Below are positions 34,243 to 43,750 of a DNA stretch of 64,000 nt, one piece after another. The translations under genes were made by a program, and so were the position numbers. The stretch is from Ancylostoma caninum (taxonomy: Eukaryota > Nematoda > Chromadorea > Rhabditida > Ancylostomatidae). Below the pieces are notes generated by a model. The model saw only the letters and a program-made list of their open reading frames with translations. It did no database searches and was not told where the DNA came from. Location of the stretch: the NCBI GenBank assembly GCA_037903475.1, contig JBAJFG010000100.1, positions 62,001 through 126,000 of the forward strand, written 5' to 3'. Position 1 is the stretch's first letter. The number at the start of each line of letters is the position of its first letter.

Positions 34243-34685
34243 TCAGACAATTTCGGGGGCAAATCCCGTTCGGAACGAGGGCGGGGCGAGGGTCGAAGCG
34301 AGCGCTTGGGTGTTTTGTCCCGAGAAGTGGCTGCGTTCAGGCCGCTGTAGGGCCGCTGAAAACTGGACTTGCATTCCTATCCACCCAAGTACTGTGCGCG
34401 TTCAGGCCGCTATGAAGTCGCAGATCGTCAGGCGCTACTGCCCCAAATTCAGTGCATACGGCAGCATTGTCCCCAATTCCCATCAACTGGACGACGAGCG
34501 CGCGACAACCCTGGCAGTTAGGTCACTGTTTGCGTACATTCTCGGACGGGAGAGCCCCGAACTCAACTCCACTTTGGATCCAAAGTGACCCACCTGCGTA
34601 TAAAAGCAACATAAGTATGCAAATTCTCATCGGAAATACAAAAAGATGGCTTTTTGCAAGGTCCATCCGTTTTCGTAGTGCTTGC
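34243..34685. other. no gene recognised
   Basis: A plus-strand frame of 126 codons (34,208-34,588) begins inside the foldback arm and has no recognisable motif. GTTCAGGCCGCT occurs twice (34,335 and 34,400). Confidence 0.35.
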
Positions 34686-34689
34686 TTTG

Positions 34690-34770
34690 TTCTATAGAAA
34701 TTACTGAGAGGATTCGAACCAACCTGACCATTCTTTATGAATGACGGAGAGTCCCCTGCTTACGTAGCTC
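34690..34770 (-). repeat. tRNA-like sequence, relative of 19,490-19,575
   Basis: Minus strand GGGGACTCTCCGTCATTCAT, AATGGTCAGGTTGGTTCGAA and TCCTCTC share the 3' half (box B region) of the copy near 19.5 kb. Two diverged copies suggest a SINE family. Confidence 0.35.
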
Positions 34771-34910
34771 CCACTCACATAGCGGGCGGAACCCCGACGA
34801 TGGTGCTTTAGCCCGAATGACTCTGCGTCGCCCGCTCTGGCAAAACTCTGAGTGGAGCTTAATGCATCAGTGAAGATGTTTTTATATGCCTTAGATTCCA
34901 CAAGGCTGAA

Positions 34911-35105
34911 CCTCGGGTCGCCCTGTAATTTTTAGCATTCCCTCGGCTCACGCGGTGGTTTCCTATCTTGCCCTCGGCTTCCCCGGTGCCATGTGTCATA
35001 CCTTCGAGTCGCCCGAGGGTTCAAGTAATTCCGTCGGTTTGCCCGGTAACACTTTTTTTGGTAGCTCGGGTGGCCCAGTCCGGCTGACTAGGCCGCCGGG
35101 TCGCA
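34911..35105. repeat. degenerate ~30-bp tandem repeat
   Basis: Six diverged units begin with (C)CCTCGGGTCGCCC, CCCTCGGCTCACGCGGT, CCCTCGGCTTCCCCGGT, CTTCGAGTCGCCCGAGG, CCGTCGGTTTGCCCGGT and GCTCGGGTGGCCCAGT. The inter-block text is not conserved. Confidence 0.55.
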
Positions 35106-35130
35106 CAGTGTTGTTGTTTGAGTAGGTCAT

Positions 35131-35160
35131 TTAAAGGCAATGTGTCACCTCATGATACAT
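35131..35160. repeat. TTTAAAGGCAATGTGTCACC terminus
   Basis: Same terminal sequence as 37,794 (AAAGGCAGTGTCTCACCTCA) and, inverted, 39,418-39,442. It is an end of that element family, and no partner immediately downstream is obvious. Confidence 0.5.
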
Positions 35161-35485
35161 GTCACCTCATCGCTCATGTACTACATGAGTGCGTTAGTCG
35201 CGCATCAGACGTACGCTAGGGTTTAAGGGGAATTTTCCACGAAGATCGGACACAAGGAGTCACGCGGAGCCGATGCGCCGGCGCATAGAAGTGGGGGTGA
35301 CGGGTACAAAGTGATGTTAAGGGTGCGCCGAGGTCTAAAATTGCGGAAACGCCTGAAAATGTTACCACCGACGGAGGAGGGTGCGTCGGAGTTCAGTACT
35401 GATAAAATGCCCATCGTTGCTAGCAAAGATGGGCTTTAGTACCATACAGACATGTTCCAATCAAGATCGGTGCGCTAGCGCTTAA

Positions 35486-35731
35486 AGGGTAATTTATACC
35501 AGCTGCGTGCGTCAGTCGCGCATCAGTCGCACGCATCCATTTACATGGGATTTTCCATGAAGACCGGTCAACACGGTCAGATCCTCAATGAAAAGAACGC
35601 GCGGCTGCCGCGAGGTCGTAAACGCGTGCGTTTGAGCTGCGACTGCGATGCGACTGCTATGCGACTGGGGCCTATTCTTCATCATATAGACGCACGCGCG
35701 TCAGTCGCACGCATCCGGTATAAATTGCCCT
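35486..35731. mobile_element. 246-bp MITE, PIF/Harbinger-like (copy 3)
   Basis: AGGGTAATTTATACCAGCTG to CGGTATAAATTGCCCT, flanked by TAA (35,483-485 and 35,732-734), the classic TWA target. Inverse orientation of copies 1 and 2, same internal blocks. Confidence 0.88.
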
Positions 35732-35960
35732 TAACATCGATCGCATGTCAGAGCTGAGGCAGTGGGTAGTGTGCAATCCGTGTGATTCCAAGAAATCGCG
35801 CGAACAAGAAAAAACTAGCCAAGCGGGTAAACACATTCATCTTCACATTTAGTGCGTTTAGTGTGTTTGTATTCGTGTTATACTTTAGATACATTAGACC
35901 ATGTCAGGATTGCCTCCACTAAATGTACTTAGACGGGAATCGTCATTATAACCACAAACT
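35732..35960. other. no gene recognised
   Basis: Short unique spacer without supported features. Confidence 0.4.
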
Positions 35961-36285
35961 TGTAACGTCGGCCGGGGGCACGTGGGGGGGGGACGTCTGT
36001 GGGGGCACGTGGGGGGACGTATGTGGGGGCACGTGGGGGGACGTCGGTGGGGGCACGTGGGGGGACGTCGGTGGGGGCACGTGGGGGGACGTCTGTAGGG
36101 GCACGTGGGGGGAACGTCGGCCGCGGGCACGTGGGGGGACGTCTGTGGGGGCACGTGGGGAGGGGGGGGGGGCGTCGGCCATATGTGGGGGGTAGGTGCC
36201 CCGCGATTGGGGGTCCACCCCCAGGTACAACTGGGGGTGGACCCCTTTTCTACCTGCAGTCGACCCCCACCCCCAATGTCTGAGA
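35961..36285 (+). repeat. G-rich 24-bp minisatellite plus long hairpin
   Basis: Seven to eight units of GGGGGCACGTGGGGGGACGT plus a 4-bp variable end (CGGT, CTGT, ATGT) run to about 36,175. GGGGTCCACCCCCAG and CTGGGGGTGGACCCC (about 36,209-36,245) form a perfect 15-bp hairpin. An inverted copy of the whole arrangement is at about 37,312-37,510. The purine-rich strand has many G5-G6 runs. Open frames here are repeat artefacts. Confidence 0.85.
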
Positions 36286-36540
36286 TGGCCTATCGACGTC
36301 GATCCCCCTATCAGTGTAGATTCTTGCTCTGCAGTGGGTGGTATGGAACCAGTACGCTTGGAAATTTCGGTAAGATTGTTTGCTAACCGGTCTGGACTTT
36401 TCATCTTGTTTTTTTTCGCGAGGACGAGGCAAGAGTCTGCTCGACAATATAGGAGGCGAGGGAAAGTGTCAGCGAGGTAAGATGACGGTAACACGTTCAT
36501 TTCATTCTCAGTTGAAGGTTTAGCCACCTAAGTGTCCGCA

Positions 36541-36612
36541 TGGATTGCTCAGCTGGTGAGGCAGCGGACTCCGAAGATTGGTATCATGGCACGATCCCGG
36601 ATAATATCGGAA
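36541..36612 (+). repeat. weak tRNA-like sequence
   Basis: GATTGCTCAGCTGGTGAGGC (box A-like) followed by GCAGCGGACTCCGAAGATTG (anticodon-arm-like) and GGCACGATCCC (poor box B). The stems do not close. Probably a tRNA-derived fragment. Confidence 0.3.
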
Positions 36613-36887
36613 CTTTCGCACGGTTAATAGTCCTTTTGGTTGATGATGCATTTGGCAAGATTGCGTGGTGACATAATTGGAAAAGGTTGCGCGGTGATGC
36701 TTTAGGAGAGGCTTGCTTAGCAATGCATTTGACGGACTTCGTTTGACTGGGCAGTTGGCAAGCTTGTCTCCGAGGTTGCCGAGCGAACCTCGCCAAATGT
36801 ATCACCCCAGGGTGAAAGATAATAATGATGGAAACGGTGTTGATCACCCTTCGTCTACTCCGTTATCATTGCGTGTCATAGGCGTAG
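36613..36887. other. no gene recognised
   Basis: Unremarkable spacer between a tRNA-like piece and a MITE. Confidence 0.4.
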
Positions 36888-37070
36888 GGCATACTACACA
36901 GCGACGCTATCGCTGCGACCGCTCACCACCACAAGTTTTCTCATAATGGCTCCTACGCCAGCACGGTATTCCATGCAGACTGTGTGATAAAACATGAGAA
37001 CTCGTGTCACTTTGTTCTCATCATTTCTATTCATTTTCTTCACTGCGACGGTGTCGCTGTGAAGTATGCC
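36888..37070. mobile_element. ~183-bp MITE, GGCATACTTC family
   Basis: GGCATACTACACAGCGACGC at the left and GGTGTCGCTGTGAAGTATGC (ending C at 37,070) at the right are inverted repeats. Inside are GATAAAACATGAGAACTCGT and TTTGTTCTCATCATTTCTAT as in the copy at 54,921. Confidence 0.7.
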
Positions 37071-37250
37071 ATGAGCCATAGCCATCCATCTCAGACAAGG
37101 TATCGCACACATGCGTAGGACTACTGCAGGGCACTCGGAGGGCTTGGTCAGGGGACTCCGTCTGTTACAAATCACAAGTCTCGATTTAGTCCTCCGCAAG
37201 TCCTGGTACCCTCCTCCGCATGTCCCGAAATGGGGGTTTTTGAACAAAAC
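37071..37250. repeat. half copy of the GGACATGCGGAGG element
   Basis: ACAAGGTATCGCACACATGC, GTAGGACTACTGCAG and CCTCCTCCGCATGTCCCGAA match the right part of the element at 42,505-42,765. The left inverted end is missing. Confidence 0.65.
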
Positions 37251-37311
37251 TTATCACCCGCCCAACAGCTCGAGGATTTTGAACTGACCTACCGATCATT
37301 TACCCTCTCAG

Positions 37312-37510
37312 ACAGTCGTGAGGGTCGACTGCAGATACAAAAGGGGTCCACCCCCAGTGGTACCTGAGGGTGGACACCCAATCGTGGCAGACGTCCCCCC
37401 ACGTGCCTCAAACAGACGTCCTCCCACGTGCCTCAGGAAACGTCCAACCACGTACCCCCAGCAGGCGTTCCCCCACGTACCCCCAGTAGACGTCCCCCCA
37501 AATGCTGTCG
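37312..37510 (-). repeat. inverted copy of the G-rich minisatellite element
   Basis: GGTCGACTGCAGATACAAAA, GGGGTCCACCCCCAG and then C-rich units (GACGTCCCCCCACGTGCCTC type) are the reverse of the 35,961-36,285 element. The hairpin here is less perfect and there are five units. Confidence 0.8.
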
Positions 37511-37790
37511 CGGCTACACCCGACGTCATGTATATCCTCGCAAAGAACGTGGAAAGAACGCGCGACTGCGAAAGGCCGTAAACGCGTGCATCTGGGCTGC
37601 GTCAGCGGTGCGACTGACCCCGTGCTCAAAGGCAATTCATACTGGATGCACGCGTTTGACGCTCATGCGTCTGTAAGATGAAGAACGCATCGTGAGGGGA
37701 AACTACTGTATTGTATACGCAGACAAGATAAAGTCCAAGAGTCTAAAGTGGAACCATCCGCCATATAAGTCGTCACCAATCGCCCTCAAA
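37511..37790. repeat. rearranged fragment of the Harbinger-like MITE
   Basis: AAAGAACGCGCGACTGCGAA, GGCCGTAAACGCGTGCATCT and GGCAATTCATACTGGATGCA are pieces of the 249-bp MITE in a broken order. The remainder is unremarkable. Confidence 0.5.
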
Positions 37791-38106
37791 GGCAGTGTCT
37801 CACCTCATGTTGGGTATCGAGATATCCACAAATCCAGGTGCAGCTCGAGGCGCTGATTCCAATGATGTGCTTGATGTCAGAAAACACCTTCAAAAACCCC
37901 TACTTTTAAGGCAAAATTGGATACAGGAGCGGACGAGTTTTCTTGCTACGTAGCTAGCAAAAGCGGAGCTGAGAAGCTGAGATTGCACCTTAAAATGAAC
38001 TTCTCAGCAGCAGCTATTATCAAACAAACAAACGTTTCCGTGTTGGAAAACCATGCCGCACCCTCAGCAAGCTCTTACTGGGGAATGAATGAACTCTCTC
38101 GTCCAC

Positions 38107-38134
38107 TGGCCGAGAATTTCGAAATTCTCGGCCA
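38107..38134. repeat. 28-bp perfect palindrome
   Basis: TGGCCGAGAATTTC followed directly by its reverse complement, centred at 38,120/38,121. Confidence 0.9.
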
Positions 38135-38150
38135 AAGAAACCTGCAACTT

Positions 38151-38424
38151 CTCAGAACCCCAAAAACAAGTTTCTGATCGCATCTGAAACTAGCTTCCTC
38201 AAAAGCTTGTCGACAAGTTGTTTTCACACTTCCTTGCCGACAAGTTGTTCGCCCGAAAAGTTTGTCGACAACTTGTTTTCACTGCTTCGTTGTTGAAAAC
38301 AAGTTGTCGACAAGCTTTTCGGGCGAACAACTTGTCGGCAAGGAAGTGTGAGAACAACTCGTCAACAAGCTTTTGGAAAAGCAAGTTTCGGATGCGATCA
38401 GAAACTTGTTTTTGGGGTTCTGAG
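38151..38424. repeat. 274-bp near-perfect palindrome
   Basis: The left arm from CTCAGAACCCCAAAAACAAG (38,151) is matched by the right arm ending TTTTTGGGGTTCTGAG (38,424). The centre is near 38,287 with almost no loop. The arms contain repeated CTTGTCGACAAGTTG, itself palindromic. Frames on both strands read the same peptide, as expected of a palindrome. Confidence 0.92.
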
Positions 38425-38458
38425 TTATGGGGTTTTCGACGTTTCTACGAAACTTAAA

Positions 38459-38662
38459 GTACAGGAAGCTCCAAATGTCCGCAGTCAAGAGGGACGTGGC
38501 CACGACGCGGCTTTAGGCAGAGACACAGGCGCTCTGCATGCTGCCACTGGTTGTCTGCAGAGTCAGAGAAGCCAGAGGCAGCATAGAGAGCGCCTGTGTC
38601 TGATCAAGGAGCCGCGCCGTGGCCACGCCCTCCTGACTGCGGACATTTGGAGCTTCCTGTAC
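38459..38662. repeat. 204-bp inverted repeat
   Basis: GTACAGGAAGCTCCAAATGT at the left pairs with ACATTTGGAGCTTCCTGTAC at the right. The pairing continues inward through GCAGTCAAGAGG, CGTGGCCACG and ACACAGGCGCTCT. Spacer about 30 bp. It starts 34 bp after the previous palindrome. Confidence 0.9.
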
Positions 38663-39099
38663 ATCCTTGTGCTCAGCGGCCCGCGTATGTTCGACTGAGA
38701 TGGCAATCTCGAATGCGGCCTATGAGCTGAGACACTGCCTTCAAAGGCAGTGTGTCATCTTAAGTATCGCGTTCGAGATCCTCTCCTCAGGTGAACATAT
38801 GCGAGCCGCTGAGCGCAAAGGTACATTTCAGGTCTCAGAGTAACATCAAAAACCCATAAGTTACGGGATTCTTTGGTTCTTTGTTCTTTTGCATTATTCC
38901 GAAATTTTTGACTAGTCGACGAGAGGCTTCATGCGCATCAAAAGCTTGCTGAGGGCTGACGGCAATGTTCTCCAACGCGACAATGCTTATGACAATGCTT
39001 TGCCTCTAATAGCTACTGCTGAGAAGATCGTTTTAATGAGTAATCCTAATTTCTTAGCTCCGCTTTTTCTAGACTCCTAACAAGAAGACTCGCCCGCTA

Positions 39100-39350
39100 A
39101 GGTATCAAATTTGGCCTCCAAAGAAGTTTGACCATTTCGGGCAAAATGAAGTTGGGGGCCACTTACTATAAATCGATAATATAGCCTGTCCTGCACGTTC
39201 AGACTTGTTAGCTGAACGCTTTCACTTGTTAGCGCTCTTAACGTACAGTAGTCACCTGAAATGCAAACAAGTCTGAACGTGCAGGACAGGTCATATTATC
39301 CACTTATAACCAAATGCCCCCCCCCACTCCATTTTAGTCCATTTTTCCTT
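39100..39350. mobile_element. palindromic MITE, GATAATATGACCTGTCCTGC family (copy 1)
   Basis: AAATGAAGTTGGGGGCCACT to ATGCCCCCCCCCACTCCATT with inverted cores GCCTGTCCTGCACGTTCAGA and TCTGAACGTGCAGGACAGGT. Further copies lie at 41,063-41,330 and (half) 41,331-41,495. Approximate boundaries. Confidence 0.75.
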
Positions 39351-39519
39351 GTTTCAAGCACGTCGTTGGAATCAGTGCGATGATTAGGACCGGATTCTTT
39401 TGATATCCTCATGCCCATCATGAGGTGACACATTGCCTTTAAATTGCCTGGTTGCCCTATTATGAAAACTCATGAACACTCACCAACGCTCAAGGAAGTT
39501 GAGATGAGAACACTCACCA

Positions 39520-39790
39520 ACGCTCAAGGAAGTTGAGATGAAAGTGAAGGTGAGGGAAGATGAAGCTGTTGTTTAACTACATATACATTTCTTGTCACGG
39601 TCCCGGCGGATAGCAGCACGTCTGGAGGATTCCGGCAGACAGCAGCACGTCGGAGGGTATGAGCAGCACGTCGGGAGCATGAGCAACACGTTCTGCTAAA
39701 CCAGAATGTCGACACCCACTCTCTCAAATCAAAAAGTGGGCGGGGCCATGGAGGTTCGACCTGCTATTCGACGGCACAATTGTCTGAGAT
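39520..39790 (-). repeat. inverted partner of the 32,310-32,575 repeat
   Basis: Same landmark words in reverse order and strand (GAAGGTGAGGGAA, TCACGGTCCC, AGCAGCACGT, AAAAGTGGGCGG, TTCGACCTGCT, CACAATTGTCTGA). A 32-bp tandem duplication (CACTCACCAACGCTCAAGGA) precedes it at 39,475-39,540. Confidence 0.7.
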
Positions 39791-39794
39791 TGCT

Positions 39795-39860
39795 CTTAGT
39801 TTGCTTCACAGTCCACTGCTTTACCTCTGCTCCATCCGTGCCCACAGCCTAGAGACTACT
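39795..39860 (-). repeat. tRNA-like repeat (copy with 46,405-46,480)
   Basis: Minus strand GGGCACGGATGGAGCAGAGG and TAAAGCAGTGGACTGTGAAG match the better-preserved copy near 46.4 kb, which also carries a box B-like GTCAGTTCGAAATCC. A third, 3'-only piece is at about 37,258-37,305. Confidence 0.4.
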
Positions 39861-40015
39861 CGAGGCATCCACTAAATGTTTTTATCATATTATTTATTTT
39901 ATTTTTATCATTCCCCAGAGAATGGAATGTTATACAGCCCTATCTATGCTAATCGCGACCAAACGTTGAATACATAACTCCTAAGGGCCTGTGGAGATTT
40001 CGGCACCTCCAAGAA

Positions 40016-41070
40016 CTATGGACTGCTTTAGCGTTCACACTGATTCCATTGAATTTTGCTTAATTTTGTGCAGAAATCGCTGATGACATGTCTATTGGGT
40101 TGTTTGATACGCTGAACACAAACATATCTATAGCTCCGTATAAAAGTATTGGTTAAACCATTGATTTTATCGAGTTTTACGTTTTTCATCGGGGGATAAT
40201 GAATACATGCCCACTGAGGGTGTTCTAATGCGCTGAACAAAATATGACGAAACTTTTGGTGCAAAATATCGGCTCGTTGACTGTTTACTAATTTTTTATT
40301 CAAACTAATTTTCAACTCTCGTTCAGAGGTGGGTCAGTGAGGAAATGTGCATTATGTGCATGAAACGTCCACCCAATTCCAAAAAACATGGTCCCATACA
40401 ATGTAGTGGCGCATGAAACCCATGGAAAATCGCAGAGCCATGCGAATTCCGTAGACTTAGCCACCTTTTGCCATAGCTCTGGTCTTGAAGACTAAACAAC
40501 AGTCTCAGTACGAGTATTCCCTCAGTGGTATAGTCTGTCCGAAACGACGAGTCCGCCCACGCACGCGGGGATCGAAAGGCGGCGCGGCTGGGATGGATTC
40601 TGTTGGCTGCCACGTCGTTCACATCACAGCCAAATCACTGGTCAATACCAAGAAGATAACGATGAAACGTGATACGCAGATCAGAGATGATGACGTGGAA
40701 CGCTGGCAAACGTGGCAGCTTCTTGATCCCCGCGTTCGTGGGCGGACTCGTCGTTTCGGACAGACTATACGTACTTGCGGCAGGTGTCGACTTGTACGTT
40801 AATATAGAGAAAGTCTTTCTGATTGCAAACGTGCGCAATTTTCGACGTTATAGAAAAGTATTAGAACGCTTCAGCTCTCGATTTCCTCGTGCAACACTCT
40901 CTTCCTGGCCACGCTACAATTCACATCCGTAATTTGATCAAGCATAACTCGTAGCCTGGTCTGTAGACAGCGACCTAGAGTCCGTATAGGCAACATCAGA
41001 GATTACAGTCAGTTCTGGTGTTGACCCACAATTTCTCCAAGCAACATAAGAAAGTACTGATTCAGCCGAA
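40016..41070 (+). repeat. ~0.8-kb repeat (plus MITE), inverted partner at 51,402-52,603
   Basis: Outer landmarks are TATGGACTGCTTTA, TGCTTAATTTTGTGC, GTTTTACGTTTTTCATCGGG and TTTTCAACTCTCGTTC, then GGTCTTGAAGACTAAACAAC. After the 237-bp MITE come CGTACTTGCGGCAG and ACATAAGAAAGTACTG. All are found inverted in the partner. Family unknown; no coding content recognised. Confidence 0.8.
40531..40767 (+). mobile_element. 237-bp TA-target MITE (TAGTCTGTCCG ends), complete
   Basis: TAGTCTGTCCGAAACGACGA and TCGTCGTTTCGGACAGACTA are inverted ends extended by GTCCGCCCACG / CGTGGGCGGAC. They are flanked by TA (40,529-530 and 40,768-769). The partner repeat at about 51,700-51,715 lacks the insert (CTCAGTGG next to CGTACTTGC in inverse), confirming the boundaries. 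Another copy, itself interrupted, is at 56,918-58,782. TA duplication suggests a Tc1/mariner-type mobiliser. Confidence 0.9.
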
Positions 41071-41330
41071 GGTATCAAAATTGGCCTCCAAAGAAGTTTG
41101 ACCATTTCGGGCTAAATGAAGTTGGGGGTCACTTAGTATAAATCGATAATATGACCTGTCCTGCACGTTCTGACTTGTTAGTTGACACGTTCTGAACGCT
41201 CTGACTTGTTAGCTCTCCTAATGTACACTAGTTACCTAAAAAGCAAACAAGTCAGAACGTGTAGGACAGGTCATATTATCGGCTTATACCACGTGCCCCC
41301 CCCCCAACTCCATTTCGCCCCTACTTTGTA
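41063..41330. mobile_element. palindromic MITE, GATAATATGACCTGTCCTGC family (copy 2)
   Basis: Very similar to 39,100-39,350, including the outer TTGGCCTCCAAAGAAGTTTG and the C-run right end followed by AACTCCATTTCG. Confidence 0.75.
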
Positions 41331-41495
41331 CTAATCAATAATGTGGCCTGTCCTACACGTTCTGACTTGTTTGCATTTTAGGTAACTACTGCACGTTAGA
41401 GAAGCTAAAATGTCAGAGCGTTCTGGACGTGTCAATTAACAAGAACGTGCAGGATAGGTCATATTATCGACTTATACCAAGTGCCCCCACCCCAA
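41331..41495. repeat. third, partial copy of the same palindromic MITE
   Basis: AATAATGTGGCCTGTCCTAC at the left and GTGCAGGATAGGTCATATTA at the right are inverted. It begins where copy 2 ends, giving a tandem arrangement sharing the C-rich terminus. Confidence 0.65.
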
Positions 41496-41745
41496 CGCGC
41501 TCGGCTCCGCTAGTAGCGGCCGGCATCGGCGCACGGGGTGCACGTTGTGCCCGACGTGTATTTTTGCTTCCTCATATTTTCCAGTTTCGGTACAAAATCA
41601 GATCTCTCGCACCATGATAATGCTATCAATTCCGGGACAAAATCGAGATGTTGCCGGGACAAAAACTTTCATTTCTAGATGACTCCCGCTCACCTTCGAG
41701 CGGGAGACATCAATTTGTCAGGCGGGACTCCTGCACGAATGTCTG
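41496..41745. repeat. truncated relative of the 7,727-8,364 element
   Basis: TAGTAGCGGCCGGCATCGGC, GACTCCCGCTCACCTTCGAG and CAGGCGGGACTCCTGCACGA plus ATGTCTGAG correspond to internal and right-end parts of the 638-bp element. Confidence 0.55.
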
Positions 41746-42500
41746 AGATATGATGATGGATAGGCCAGTCGCATCGTTGACGCAGCTCAGACGCAAGCAT
41801 TTATGTGAAGGTGCGGCGATCGCACCTTCCTTTCTCTAGCTACATTTACGTGCATCGGAATCCGATCCGGTCGAATAACAAAAGATAGGTATTGATCTTC
41901 GTTATCCGAAGATCGATACGTATCATTCGTTATCCGAACGAGTCGGCCTCCGATGAATTATAAATATAGCTGTGGGGGATACAAATGCCGCGTTGACGGC
42001 CCTTACGAATGTCTGCGTTTGATGCATGCACCATGGTATGAGTTGCCCTATCCTGAGATGAGATGATGAGCGAGAAATGAGCACGCGATTCGAGTTGTAG
42101 CGATATAGAAGCGATGCCTCTCCATACTGATTCTCATCGGTCATCTTTCTCACGTCTGGAGCCTCCACATGCTCACATTCATGTGACGACCGCCGGCTGT
42201 CGTGGCGAACGCGACGATTACCGACGGAGTCTGGGGATACTCGAACAAGCGAGAATGCCGACACTGAGAAGGGCAACTCGCGAACAGCAAGGTAGTGCTT
42301 ACCTCCCATAGAGCAGCACTGAATGTAGTTATGTGATCATTACCACCGACAAGAATGTGATAAATGTTGAAGGCGTTCACATGTAAACATCAACAGCAGA
42401 ACAAAATCTGCCCGTAGTAATCCTTCATCTGACCACTCACTGCCGAGTTGAGCGGCTGGACGAGTTTTCCGAAATGAGGCCAACTTGAACTTATCGATTT
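41746..42500. other. no gene recognised; MITE fragment at 41,755-41,830
   Basis: ATAGGCCAGTCGCATCGTTG and ACGCAGCTCAGACGCAAGCA come from the Harbinger-like MITE. Minus-strand frame 41,923-42,309 (128 codons) has no recognisable motif. Confidence 0.4.
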
Positions 42501-42504
42501 ATCT

Positions 42505-42765
42505 TGGGAGGACATGCGGAGGACGTAGTCAAGGGGTGCGATTTAGGCCCGAAAAACCATCGGGACTTGCGGAGGATGTAGTCGGGGTGCGACATACTCT
42601 CGAACACTGACAAAACACAGATAAGGTATTGCACACATACGTAGGACTACTGCAGAGAACCCGGAGTGCTTGAACTGGAGATCCGGTCTGTTACTCCCCG
42701 CAAGTTCCGATTTAGTCCTCCACAAGTCCAGGTACCCTCCTCCGCATGTCCCGAAATGAGGGTTT
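42505..42765. mobile_element. GGACATGCGGAGG inverted-repeat element
   Basis: GGGAGGACATGCGGAGGACG at the left pairs with CTCCTCCGCATGTCCC at the right, with internal ACTTGCGGAGGA / TCCTCCACAAGT also inverted. Related copies lie at 37,071-37,250 (half) and 50,747-50,990 (diverged). No target duplication identified. Confidence 0.65.
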
Positions 42766-43103
42766 TTGTTCAAAACTTATCGCTTTTCTGAGTTACTAAG
42801 ACTCTTTTCCGATGTCTTTATTCTTGTTAACTTTCGGCATATGCAATGCTTTCGTCAGACCTTAACATTCAGAACGATTGCAAAATTATCAGATAGAGAA
42901 CAATGAACGATCTAATTAGCAACAAAACCGTGAGGCAAGACGTTGGTGATGATTCTAGCAACACAGTACTGTAGACCCATAGAACGGAATCTCACTTAGA
43001 ACGGAAGAGAAAAGCGTGAGACAGAGAAGGACCTCACCATTTTTTTCAACAATGGAGTGAGGGGTACTGAACCAGAGCGCCTTAAAAAGGAAAGGAGATC
43101 TAA
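42766..43103. other. no gene recognised
   Basis: Sequence downstream (in the minus sense) of the GIY-YIG remnant. No supported feature. Confidence 0.4.
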
Positions 43104-43435
43104 TCATGTGATCAGCCGCAATATCTCCATCAGCTCATCCTTGTTGCTTATCTCGGGCTCGTGCCTTCTGATTTCTCTGGCTTCCATTATTTTTCTCCTC
43201 GAAGTTCTAGATGACGATGCAACACTCGAACAGTGAACACTGGTGGTTGCTGAATCGCGTGTCTGAGGGCCCCGTGTGGCGAAAAACTTTCCTTTGGGTA
43301 GGAAGCCGGTTGTAAAAGCGCTCTTCTGTGCTCGCCCAACCTTTTGCGCAGTGGCCTCATTGTCTCACCTATATACTTTTCGCCACATCCACTGCATATA
43401 ATCATGTACACAGTGCCTCGGAGCTCGCATACTCT
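43104..43435 (-). pseudogene. GIY-YIG endonuclease domain remnant, Penelope-like element
   Basis: Penelope-like retroelements carry a C-terminal GIY-YIG nuclease that nicks target DNA. On the minus strand from about 43,435 the frame reads RVCELRGTVYMIICSGCGEK, YIGETMRPLRKRLGEHRRAL and later TVRVLHRHLELR. The TVY...YIG pair, the CxxC and the basic R.RLGEH helix are diagnostic. A frameshift near 43,190 moves the C-terminus to another frame reading IMEAREIRRHEPEISNKDEL then MEILRLIT and a stop at 43,104-43,106. No reverse transcriptase was found upstream (higher coordinates), so this is a 3' fragment, consistent with the frequent 5' truncation of such elements. The frameshift makes it non-functional. 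Confidence 0.75.
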
Positions 43436-43588
43436 GAAGCGAAAATCCTAGGTATTCATTTGACTTTTGTAGTCAGTGCATTTGTTTATACACCAAATTC
43501 CAAGGCGTTGAAATGAAGAAAATGCCCTTCTCATGCATGGATAGATAGATGACAGAAACCGAGAAAAAGTCTAGGTTCAAAACAGAGG
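43436..43588. other. no gene recognised
   Basis: Reverse transcriptase residues expected upstream of the nuclease were not found here. Confidence 0.35.
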
Positions 43589-43750
43589 TGCCTAGGCTTT
43601 CAAGGTTTGAATTCGTGGCTACACTGCGGAACCGAATAATGCACAGCTTTCGAGTGGAGATGCCTAGGCCTTCATGACCCGAATACGTACCCACTCCAAA
43701 ACCGAATAATGGTCAGCTTTCGAGCGAAGATGCCTAGGCTTTCAAATTCC
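43589..43750. repeat. ~67-bp tandem repeat, ~2.5 units
   Basis: TGCCTAGGCTTTCAAGGTTT, then CGGAACCGAATAATG and CAGCTTTCGAGTGGAGATGC, recur with moderate divergence three times. Confidence 0.65.

Larger units (their letters stand above)
37794..39442. mobile_element. composite inverted-repeat region (AAAGGCAGTGTCTCACC family)
   Basis: The left terminus 37,794-37,890 (AAAGGCAGTGTCTCACCTCA ... TGATTCCAATGATGTGCTTG) matches in inverse 39,350-39,442 (CGTCGTTGGAATCA ... TGAGGTGACACATTGCCTTT) over about 90 bp. A third, direct copy of the same terminus lies at about 38,733-38,850. Two large palindromes and a further palindromic MITE are nested inside. It is probably several elements inserted into one another. 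No transposase. Confidence 0.55.

Noticed and set aside
35946..36527. 193-codon minus-strand proline-rich frame
   Set aside because: Mostly the translation of the G-rich 24-bp minisatellite.
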